From Pseudomonas maumuensis (lineage in GTDB: Bacteria; Pseudomonadota; Gammaproteobacteria; Pseudomonadales; Pseudomonadaceae): a stretch of DNA of 64,000 nt. The translations under genes were made by a program, and so were the position numbers. Location: contig NZ_CP077077.1 of assembly GCF_019139675.1 (NCBI RefSeq), positions 4,030,001 to 4,094,000 on the forward strand, read 5' to 3'. Positions 57,193 to 64,000 of this stretch are shown here, in pieces. How positions within the stretch are numbered: the stretch's first letter is position 1; every line of letters starts with the position of its first letter. The notes under the pieces were generated by a model. The model was not told the origin of the DNA. It did not search any database and saw only the letters and a list, made by a program, of their open reading frames with translations.

Positions 57193-57618
57193 CTACTGCG
57201 CGAACGCCCGACCCAAGCCGCCTGGCACGCCACTGCTGTCGGTGTCCTGCCAGGGCCCGTTAGGGCTCAGCGACCAGCTCCAGCCGTTGTTCCAGCGGTA
57301 ATAGGTACGCTGGCGATAGAAGGTATTGGGTTGCTTTTCCAGCACATAGACCCCCAGCTTCGGGTCCCAGTGGCTGGCGCCACCGGGCGGCGGCGCGAAG
57401 CTGGCGGAGGTGCGTGGCATGGGCTTGGGAATCGCCGCCGGCTTGCTCGGCTGGGTACCGGGCTGGCCACCCGGCAGTGGCTTGACCACCGGCCCCTGGT
57501 GCGGCGGCGGCGTGGTCTCGATCGGCGGCAGCGGTTCACGCTCGCCCGGCTGGTGCACCGTACACGCGGAAAGACCCAGGGCCAGGGTGATCAGGGTCAA
57601 GCGGACGGTGCAGTTCAT
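57193..57618 (-). CDS. Small proline-rich lipoprotein
   Basis: A 141-residue protein with a lipobox LSAC (Cys19), a Pro/Gly/Lys-rich stretch (about 25-75) and an aromatic-rich C-terminal domain (residues about 82-125, with TFYRQRTYYRWNNGWSW). No named domain recognised. It lies 13 bases after ccmI on the same strand, so it may be the last gene of the ccm transcript. Confidence 0.75.
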   Translation of the reverse strand: MNCTVRLTLITLALGLSACTVHQPGEREPLPPIETTPPPHQGPVVKPLPGGQPGTQPSKPAAIPKPMPRTSASFAPPPGGASHWDPKLGVYVLEKQPNTFYRQRTYYRWNNGWSWSLSPNGPWQDTDSSGVPGGLGRAFAQ

Positions 57619-57631
57619 GACGGTTGCTCTC

Positions 57632-58819
57632 TTACGAATCGGGGCTGTCGATGGTCAGGTGCTGGGTGGCCTGGGTGGTGGTGGCCAGTGGCGCACTCTG
57701 GCCCTTCCACTCGCCACGGGTCGGCACGCCGGCGCGCGAGACGCGGGCAACCAGTTGGACTTCGGTGAAGTCCGACAGTTTCATCTGCGGCATCATCGCA
57801 TCGGCATCGGACAGCTCCACTTCGATCGGCAATTGCGCCACCGTCACCCGCTTGGCTGCCAGCGGCATGGGCGGGCCGTTGCTGGCACGGGCGAAGATGA
57901 ACACGGTGTCGTCCGGGCGCACCTTGTCCTTGAGCGCCGCGGCCAGCTCGACCCGTACTTTCAGGCGAGCGGCCTCGGCGACCTTGCCGCCGCCGGCCTT
58001 GAGCTTGTCGGCGGCACGATCGATACCACCCTGCAGCGCGGCACGGGAGGCATCGCCCTGCGGCAGTTGCGCCAACAGGCGCTGCCAGTAGTCGATGGCT
58101 TCCTGGAAGCGCTCGCCCTCGAATGCAGCGATGCCACGCAGGCCCAGGCTGGTGACTTCCCGTGGGTCGGCCTTCAGCGCTTCATCGGTGAGCGCCTGCA
58201 GTTGCGCCGACCATTGTTTGTCGGCGGCGAAATACAGCGCCTGAGCCCATTGCCCAAGTAGCTCGGGCTGGCGTCCGGCCAAGGCCACGGCACGCTCGAA
58301 AGCCTTGGCCGCATCCACCGGCCGCTGCTCGGCCATGTAGGCCCGACCGAGGAAGTAAAGGCCTTCGGCCGAGTCCGGCTGGGCCTGCACCGCGCGCTCC
58401 AGGCGCGTGGTCATTTCGCTCATCGACTGCGGCGCGCTGGCGAACTCCTGGGTCAACTCGACCTTGTCGGCTGCGCCGAAGTGCAGGTAGAGCCCCAGGG
58501 CCATCACCGGCACCAGCACCGCCGCCAGCAGCGGGATGGCCTTGCCCAGGCGGCCCTGGCGCGCTGCCTCGTCGCGTTCGGTGTCGGCCAGCAGCTCGCG
58601 AGCGGCTTCGTCACGCCCCGTGGCCAATTGCCGGTCGTCGAGCACGCCGGCCGCCTGCTGGGCGGACAGTTCGGCGACGCGCTCCTCGTAGAGCGCCACA
58701 TTGAGTGCGGTACGGTCTTGTTCGGCCTGCTGGCGGCGGTGGCCACGCAGGATCGGCAGCAGCAGAAAAGCCAGGGCGGCGAGCAGTAGCAGGCCCGCGC
58801 TAAGCCAGAATTCAGTCAT
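57632..58819 (-). CDS. ccmI: Cytochrome c maturation protein CcmI
   Basis: A 395-residue protein with two membrane helices (about 5-25 and 95-115) and a C-terminal TPR domain (about 130-270). It is the apocytochrome chaperone that hands apo-cytochrome c to the CcmFH ligase. The start overlaps the ccmH stop by eight bases. Confidence 0.93.
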   Translation of the reverse strand: MTEFWLSAGLLLLAALAFLLLPILRGHRRQQAEQDRTALNVALYEERVAELSAQQAAGVLDDRQLATGRDEAARELLADTERDEAARQGRLGKAIPLLAAVLVPVMALGLYLHFGAADKVELTQEFASAPQSMSEMTTRLERAVQAQPDSAEGLYFLGRAYMAEQRPVDAAKAFERAVALAGRQPELLGQWAQALYFAADKQWSAQLQALTDEALKADPREVTSLGLRGIAAFEGERFQEAIDYWQRLLAQLPQGDASRAALQGGIDRAADKLKAGGGKVAEAARLKVRVELAAALKDKVRPDDTVFIFARASNGPPMPLAAKRVTVAQLPIEVELSDADAMMPQMKLSDFTEVQLVARVSRAGVPTRGEWKGQSAPLATTTQATQHLTIDSPDS

Positions 58820-59288
58820 GGGTACGTTCTTTATCCAGCAGTTTGGCCAGACGCTCGCGTTCGTCGGCGGACAGTTCGGTGTTGCCGGCCAGGGCCTGGC
58901 CGCGGCGGCGGCGGACGATCACCGCCAACACCACGAAACCACCGGCCAGGAGGATCCCCGGGCCGAACCAGAGCAGCCAGGTGCGCCCGCTGAGCGCAGG
59001 CTTGTAGCGCACGAAGTCGCCGTAGCGATCGACCATGAAATCAACGATCTGCTGGTTGTTCTTGCCTTCACCCAGCATGCGGAAGATCTCGCGGCGCAGG
59101 TCGGCGGCGATCGGTGCGTTGGAATCAGCGATGTCCTGGTTCTGGCACTTGGGGCAGCGCAGTTCCTTGGTCAGTTGCTGGTAGCGCTCGCGCTCGGCTT
59201 CGTCGCGGAACTGGTAGGTGTCGATGGCGGCCTTGGCCACCCCGGCCAGGCTCAGGCCGAGCACGGCAGCGGTAAGCCAGCGCCTCAT
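58812..59288 (-). CDS. ccmH: Cytochrome c maturation protein CcmH
   Basis: A 158-residue periplasmic thiol-redox protein with a signal peptide, the CxxC motif ([11 protein letters not shown], about residue 43) and a C-terminal membrane helix (about 103-128). It reduces the heme-attachment cysteines of apocytochrome c. I use the ATG at 59288, which overlaps the ccmG stop. Confidence 0.94.
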   Translation of the reverse strand: MRRWLTAAVLGLSLAGVAKAAIDTYQFRDEAERERYQQLTKELRCPKCQNQDIADSNAPIAADLRREIFRMLGEGKNNQQIVDFMVDRYGDFVRYKPALSGRTWLLWFGPGILLAGGFVVLAVIVRRRRGQALAGNTELSADERERLAKLLDKERTHD

Positions 59289-59821
59289 GGCCTGGCCTCG
59301 TCGACCAGGCCCTGGTACAGCGGCGCCAGTTGCTCGCGCCACACCGTGGCATCGACCACACCGACATGCTTGTAGCGGATGATGCCCTTGGCGTCGATCA
59401 GGAAGGTTTCCGGCGCGCCATACACGCCCAGGTCCAGGCCCAGTGTGCCTTGCTGGTCGGCGATGTTCAGCTGGTAAGGGTTGTGGAACTCGGCCAGCCA
59501 CTTCAGCGCGGCGGCGTTGTCGTCCTTGTAGTTGACCCCGTGGATCACCACGCCCTGCTCGGCCAGCTGGTTCAGGTACGGGTGCTCGACCTTGCACGAC
59601 GGGCACCAGGTGCCCCACACGTTGACCAGCGCCGGGCGCCCGGCCAGGTCGGCCTGGGTAAGCGTACGATCGCCCTGCACCGCCGCCAGCGAGAACGCCG
59701 GGAAGGGCTTGCCGATCATCGCCGAAGGCAGTTCGTCGGGCTTGAGGAACAACCCCTTGTAGAGAAAGACCGCCACCAGCAGGAACACCGCCAGGGGCAC
59801 CACCATGATCCAACGCTTCAT
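59285..59821 (-). CDS. ccmG: Thiol:disulfide oxidoreductase CcmG (DsbE)
   Basis: A 178-residue membrane-anchored thioredoxin-fold protein with the active site WGTWCPSCKVEHP (about residues 71-83). It keeps CcmH reduced. Start and stop overlap its neighbours, as in the rest of the operon. Confidence 0.95.
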   Translation of the reverse strand: MKRWIMVVPLAVFLLVAVFLYKGLFLKPDELPSAMIGKPFPAFSLAAVQGDRTLTQADLAGRPALVNVWGTWCPSCKVEHPYLNQLAEQGVVIHGVNYKDDNAAALKWLAEFHNPYQLNIADQQGTLGLDLGVYGAPETFLIDAKGIIRYKHVGVVDATVWREQLAPLYQGLVDEARP

Positions 59822-61806
59822 GCAGTTGCTCCAGACACGCCCAGGGCCTCACGCACCCGGGTCTTGACCTTGACACGGTAGCGTCGGTCGAGGGCCGCCA
59901 GCAAGCCGCCCAGGCCGGTCAGCAGACCGCCCAGCCAGATCCAGCGGACATAAGGTTTGATATGTACCCGCACCGCCCAGGCGCCGTTTTCCAGCGGTTC
60001 GCCCAAGGCAACGTACAGATCGCGGGTGAAACCGGCATCGATGCCGGCCTCGGTCATCATCGACTGCTGCACGGTGTACAGGCGTTTTTCCGGGTGCAGC
60101 ACGGACACTTCGCGGCCATCGCGCGAAACGCGGATAGTGCCCTTGTCGGAGATGAAGTTCGGGCCCTCAAAGTGTTTGGCGCCCTCGAACAGGAAGTGGT
60201 AACCGCCCAGCTCGACGGTCTCGCCCGGCGCCATGCGCAGGTCGCGCTCAGCACTGTTGTTGCTCGACAGCACCACGCCCAGGGCACAGACCACCAGGCC
60301 AAGGTGCGCCAGGTGCATGCCCCAATAGCTGCGGTTGAGCCCAGCCAGGCCTTTGACCAGGCCCTTGTGACGAGTCTTGTCGAGGATGTCGCGCACGCCA
60401 GCGAGCACCACCCAGGCAGCCAGGGCGAACACGCTGAGGGCCGGCCAATCGAAATCGTCGACGATCAGCCCGGCGACCGGTGCCAGCACCGCGCTACCGA
60501 CCAGCACCGGGGTCAGCATGCCGGCCAGCCACTTGCCGGGGGTGTCCTTCCAACGCACCACCACACCGATACCCAGCACCACCATCAGCAGCGCCATCAG
60601 CGGCAGGAACAAGGCGTCGAAATACGGCGGGCCGACCGACAGCTTGGCCCCGGTCAGGGCGTCTAGCACCAGCGGATAGAGGGTGCCGAGCAGGATCATC
60701 GAGGCCGCCACCACCAGCACCAGGTTGTTGGCCAGAAGCAAGGTTTCACGGGACCACAGGGCAAAGCCCACCTGGCTCTTGACCACCGGGGCGCGCAGGG
60801 CGAACAGGGTCAGCGAGCCGCCGACCACGAACAGCAGGAAGAACAGGATGAAGATGCCGCGCGAAGGATCGGCGGCGAACGCGTGCACCGAGGTCAGTAC
60901 ACCGGAACGCACCAGGAATGTACCCAGCAGGCTCAGGGAGAACGCGGCGATGGCCAGCAGCACGGTCCAGCTCTTGAACACCCCGCGCTTTTCGGTGACC
61001 GCCAGCGAGTGGATCAGCGCCGTACCGACCAGCCAGGGCATGAACGAGGCGTTTTCGACCGGATCCCAGAACCACCAGCCGCCCCAGCCCAGTTCGTAGT
61101 AGGCCCACCACGAGCCGAGGGTGATGCCGACGCCGAGGAAGGCCCAGGCGACGATGGTCCAGGGCCGCGACCAGCGCGCCCAGGCCGCGTCCAGGCGCCC
61201 GCCGAGCAAGGCGGCGATGGCGAAGGCGAAAGCCACCGAGAAGCCCACGTAGCCCATGTACAGCATCGGTGGGTGGACGATCAGGCCGAAGTCCTGCAGC
61301 AGCGGGTTGAGGTCGCGTCCGTCGCCCGGCACCTGCGGCAGCAGGCGCTGGAACGGATTGGAAGTGATGATCAGGAAACTCAGGAAACCCACGCTGATCA
61401 TGCCCATCACCGCCAGCACCCGGGCCAGCATCACCTGGGGCAACTGCCGCGAGAAGACCGACACGGCGAAGGTCCAGCCGCCGAGGATCAACGCCCACAG
61501 CAGCAGCGAGCCTTCGTGCGCGCCCCAGACGGCACTGAACTTGTAGTACCAGGGCAAGGCGCTGTTGGAGTTGCTGGCCACATAGGCGACCGAGAAGTTG
61601 TCGGTCATGAAGGCGTGGGTAAGGCAGGCAAAGGCGAAGGCCAGGAAGGCGAACTGCCCCCAGGCCGCCGGCCGCGCCAGGCCCATCCACAGGCTGTCGC
61701 CGCGCCAAGCGCCGAGCAGCGGCACGCTGGCCTGCACGGCGGCGAAGCAGATGGCCAGGATCATCGCCAATTGGCCCAGTTCGGGGATCACCAGAGCCGC
61801 GTTCAT
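59818..61806 (-). CDS. ccmF: Heme lyase CcmF
   Basis: A 662-residue polytopic inner-membrane protein that attaches heme to apocytochrome c. The WWD domain is intact ([19 protein letters not shown], about residues 223-241). Some 14-15 hydrophobic segments. Overlaps ccmE by four bases. Confidence 0.95.
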   Translation of the reverse strand: MNAALVIPELGQLAMILAICFAAVQASVPLLGAWRGDSLWMGLARPAAWGQFAFLAFAFACLTHAFMTDNFSVAYVASNSNSALPWYYKFSAVWGAHEGSLLLWALILGGWTFAVSVFSRQLPQVMLARVLAVMGMISVGFLSFLIITSNPFQRLLPQVPGDGRDLNPLLQDFGLIVHPPMLYMGYVGFSVAFAFAIAALLGGRLDAAWARWSRPWTIVAWAFLGVGITLGSWWAYYELGWGGWWFWDPVENASFMPWLVGTALIHSLAVTEKRGVFKSWTVLLAIAAFSLSLLGTFLVRSGVLTSVHAFAADPSRGIFILFFLLFVVGGSLTLFALRAPVVKSQVGFALWSRETLLLANNLVLVVAASMILLGTLYPLVLDALTGAKLSVGPPYFDALFLPLMALLMVVLGIGVVVRWKDTPGKWLAGMLTPVLVGSAVLAPVAGLIVDDFDWPALSVFALAAWVVLAGVRDILDKTRHKGLVKGLAGLNRSYWGMHLAHLGLVVCALGVVLSSNNSAERDLRMAPGETVELGGYHFLFEGAKHFEGPNFISDKGTIRVSRDGREVSVLHPEKRLYTVQQSMMTEAGIDAGFTRDLYVALGEPLENGAWAVRVHIKPYVRWIWLGGLLTGLGGLLAALDRRYRVKVKTRVREALGVSGATA

Positions 61807-62258
61807 GGCTTGGCCCCCGCATCGCTGGCGGCCTGGCCGCTTTCCTTCAGGGCCTTGGTGACTTCCGGCGGCATGTATTTCTCGTCGTGCTTGGCCAATA
61901 CCTCGTCGGCCACCACCACGCCGTCAGCGTTGAGTTTGCCGAGGGCGACGATGCCCTGCCCTTCGCGGAACAGGTCGGGGAGAATGCCACGGTAGGTGAT
62001 CGGCACCGATTTGCTGTAGTCGGTGACCACGAAGCGTACGTCGAGCGAGTCGGCCGAGCGCTGCACCGAGCCCTTCTCGACCATGCCGCCGGCGCGGATG
62101 CGGGTGTCCAGGGGCGCCTCGCCGTTGGCGATCTGCGTCGGGGTGTAGAACAGGTTGATGTTCTGCTGCAGCGCACTCAGGGCAAAGCCCACGGCGACGC
62201 CGACACCGGCCAACAGGCCGAGGATGATGAACAGGCGTTTCTTGCGCTGCGGATTCAC
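61803..62258 (-). CDS. ccmE: Heme chaperone CcmE
   Basis: A 151-residue membrane-anchored periplasmic protein that carries heme covalently. The heme-binding His is in [12 protein letters not shown] (His about 124). The start is a GTG at 62258, which overlaps the ccmD stop; the N-terminus then reads [20 protein letters not shown]. Confidence 0.94.
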   Translation of the reverse strand: MNPQRKKRLFIILGLLAGVGVAVGFALSALQQNINLFYTPTQIANGEAPLDTRIRAGGMVEKGSVQRSADSLDVRFVVTDYSKSVPITYRGILPDLFREGQGIVALGKLNADGVVVADEVLAKHDEKYMPPEVTKALKESGQAASDAGAKP

Positions 62259-62431
62259 GGTTTGTTCTCCCGGCGCAGACGACGCGCCTCTTCTTGCAGG
62301 TAGCGACGGCGGGCCAGCAGCGGCGCGGCGACATTCAGCGCCAGCACCGCCAGGCAAATGCCATAGGCCGACCAGACGTACAGGCCATGATGGCCCATGG
62401 CGAGAAAATCAGCGAAGGAGGCAAAACTCAT
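62255..62431 (-). CDS. ccmD: Heme exporter protein CcmD
   Basis: A 58-residue protein with one membrane helix, starting [20 protein letters not shown] and ending in a basic tail ([19 protein letters not shown]). It joins the CcmABC complex that loads heme onto CcmE. It is short and easily missed. It overlaps ccmC and ccmE by four bases each. Confidence 0.92.
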   Translation of the reverse strand: MSFASFADFLAMGHHGLYVWSAYGICLAVLALNVAAPLLARRRYLQEEARRLRRENKP

Positions 62432-63195
62432 CGTGCCGCCTCCCGGCCAAGCTGGCTCAGCACTTCATCCTTGACCCAGCTGGCCCGCGCTTCGCGCTTG
62501 AGCACTTCCAGACGCATGCGCAGCAGCAGCACGGCGCCGAAGAAGCAATAGAAGCCCAACGCGGTGATCAGCAGCGGCGCCCACATTTCCACCGGCATTG
62601 CCGGCTTTTCGGTGAGGGTGAAGGTGGCGCCCTGGTGCAGGGTGTTCCACCACTCCACCGAGTATTTGATGATCGGGATGTTGATCACGCCGACGATCGC
62701 CAGTACCGCGCAGGCCTTGGCCGCGCTGTCGCGATTGCTGATGGCCTGGCCCAGGGCGATGATGCCGAAGTACAGGAACAGCAGGATGAGCATGGAGGTC
62801 AGGCGCGCATCCCAGACCCACCAACTGCCCCAGGTGGGCTTGCCCCAGATCGCCCCGGTGACCAGCGCCACCGCGGTCATCCAGGCACCGATCGGCGCCG
62901 CGCACTGCAGCGCGACATCGGCCAGTTTCATCTTCCACACCAGCCCCACCACGCCCGCCACGGCGAGCATCACATAGCACGACTGCGCCAGCATGGCGGT
63001 CGGCACATGGATATAGATGATGCGGAAACTGTTGCCCTGCTGGTAGTCCTGGGGGGCGAAGGCCAGCCCCCAGGTGATGCCGACCAGCAACAGCACGATG
63101 GCGCAAACGGTCAGCCACGGCAGCATGCGGCCGCTGATGGCATAGAACCATTTTGGGGAGCCTAGCTTGTGGAACCACGTCCAGCTTATTTTCAT
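62428..63195 (-). CDS. ccmC: Heme exporter protein CcmC
   Basis: A 255-residue polytopic protein with six helices and a tryptophan-rich periplasmic segment ([13 protein letters not shown], about residues 117-129) that presents heme to CcmE. I use the ATG at 63195 ([17 protein letters not shown]); upstream in-frame codons are poorer. Confidence 0.94.
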   Translation of the reverse strand: MKISWTWFHKLGSPKWFYAISGRMLPWLTVCAIVLLLVGITWGLAFAPQDYQQGNSFRIIYIHVPTAMLAQSCYVMLAVAGVVGLVWKMKLADVALQCAAPIGAWMTAVALVTGAIWGKPTWGSWWVWDARLTSMLILLFLYFGIIALGQAISNRDSAAKACAVLAIVGVINIPIIKYSVEWWNTLHQGATFTLTEKPAMPVEMWAPLLITALGFYCFFGAVLLLRMRLEVLKREARASWVKDEVLSQLGREAAR

Positions 63196-63241
63196 CAGGG
63201 TACATCCAGGGTGTTGGCCGGGCTGCAATGCCCGGCACTCG

Positions 63242-63910
63242 TTATTCGCCGACGCTGATCTTCAGCCCGGCCGCGATCGCAAAGGGTGCCAGTGTCACCG
63301 CCAGCGCCGTCAGGCTGGCGAGCCAGAGCAGATGACCGGTGGCGGGCATATTCTGCAACGCCGCCTGCAACGCACCACTGCCCAGGATCAATACAGGGAT
63401 ATACAACGGCAGAATCAGCAATGCCAGCAGCAGACCACCGCGCTTGAGACCGACCGTCAGCGCCGCCCCCACCGCGCCCAGCAGGCTCAGCACCGGGGTG
63501 CCCAACAGCAGGGAGGCGAGCAGCACCGGCAGGCAACTGGGCGGCAAACCCAGCATCAGCGCCAGCAGTGGTGCCAACAATACCAGCGCCAACCCGGAAA
63601 AGATCCAGTGCGCCAGCACCTTGGCCAGCACCAGCATGGCCAGCGGGTGCGGCGAAAGCACCCACTGCTCGAGCGAGCCGTCCTCGAAATCACTGCGGAA
63701 CAACCCGTCCAGCGACAACAGTACCGCCAGCAAGGCCGCGACCCAGACCAGTCCTGGCGACAAGGTTTGCAACAATTGCGTCTCTGGCCCTACCGCCAGG
63801 GGGAACAGGGCGACGACGATGGCGAAGAACACCAGCGGGTTGGCCAGCTCCGCCGGGCGGCGGAACAACAGACGCGCCTCGCGGCGCAACAGAAGAAGGA
63901 ATACGCTCAT
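63242..63910 (-). CDS. ccmB: Heme exporter protein CcmB
   Basis: A 222-residue ABC-type membrane subunit with about six helices. The N-terminus [20 protein letters not shown] and the central [16 protein letters not shown] match the family. Its start overlaps the ccmA stop (ATGA). Confidence 0.93.
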   Translation of the reverse strand: MSVFLLLLRREARLLFRRPAELANPLVFFAIVVALFPLAVGPETQLLQTLSPGLVWVAALLAVLLSLDGLFRSDFEDGSLEQWVLSPHPLAMLVLAKVLAHWIFSGLALVLLAPLLALMLGLPPSCLPVLLASLLLGTPVLSLLGAVGAALTVGLKRGGLLLALLILPLYIPVLILGSGALQAALQNMPATGHLLWLASLTALAVTLAPFAIAAGLKISVGE

Positions 63911-64000
63911 GCCGCCCATTGTCCCAGGTTCAGCTCGCGATAGCCGGATGGCTTGCGTTCGAGCGTATGGTGGGTGGTCAGCACCACGGTACCACCCTGC
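63907..64000 (-). CDS. ccmA: Heme ABC exporter ATP-binding subunit CcmA (C-terminal fragment)
   Basis: The last about 30 codons before the TGA at 63907, including [13 protein letters not shown], an H-loop-like segment of an ABC ATPase. The rest is beyond the window edge. Identity follows from the overlap with ccmB. Confidence 0.8.
   Translation of the reverse strand, partial: QGGTVVLTTHHTLERKPSGYRELNLGQWAA

Overview
The window is a GC-rich chromosomal segment of a Pseudomonas, most likely of the P. putida group. Three things point there: gene content, the order of housekeeping blocks (fimV-truA-trpF-accD-folC-dedD-cvpA-purF-metZ; pepN-DUF2797-yeaC-rhomboid-phosphoesterase-nadK; fadH-CN hydrolase-AraC; sbcDC next to a MoxR/Bat operon; ccmABCDEFGHI), and REP-type palindromes of pseudomonad style. 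It is nearly all core genome. I found no prophage, no insertion sequence with a transposase, no CRISPR array and no rRNA.

Layout. 1-3339 (-) is most of the large NAD-dependent glutamate dehydrogenase, cut by the window edge. 3630-3983 is a small acidic protein. 4069-7487 (+) is an L-2-hydroxyglutarate catabolic unit: an FCD/GntR repressor, the oxidase and an MHS-type transporter, with two matching operator-like sites. 7488-7988 holds a structured, repeat-flanked dispersed element. 7989-14794 (+) is an overlapping MoxR-DUF58-DUF4381-BatA-BatB-BatD operon. 14826-15079 is a 254-bp near-perfect palindrome. 15199-20668 (+) is sbcD-sbcC plus a glutathione S-transferase-like gene. 20682-22580 (-) has two very small ORFs, a periplasmic 6-phosphogluconolactonase-like protein and a small conserved protein. 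22762-26168 (-) is an RND/MMPL exporter with a YCF48-type propeller partner.

26361-32875 (-) runs pepN to nadK. 32965-34586 (+) is DUF1853 and cytochrome b561. 34577-35470 (-) is a D-cysteine desulfhydrase/ACC deaminase-family enzyme. 35553-35996 is a repeat cluster that carries second copies of both dispersed elements seen earlier. 36021-38057 (-) is fadH. 38262-40425 (+) is a degenerate CN hydrolase and an AraC regulator. 40422-41516 (-) is a 28-residue acidic peptide and a DUF2242 lipoprotein. 41649-42393 (-) is a tRNA block (Val and three Asp) with its own promoter and internal terminators.

42534-55275 (-) is the metabolic and cell-envelope block SDR-metZ-purF-cvpA-dedD-folC-accD-trpF-truA-fimV-usg. 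It covers methionine, purine, folate, fatty acid, tryptophan and tRNA modification functions together with the FimV hub. 55363-57618 (-) is a PhzF protein, a D-2-hydroxyacid dehydrogenase and a small lipoprotein. 57632-64000 (-) is the System I cytochrome c maturation operon, read ccmA to ccmI, with ccmA cut by the right edge.

The most interesting non-genic signals are the 200-bp element between hexanucleotide arrays (7503-7845), the 55-bp module it shares with 35553-35607, and the two copies of a 250-bp palindrome. The most interesting proteins are those that lost catalytic or metal-binding residues: the CN hydrolase at 38262, BatB at 11454 and Usg at 54268.
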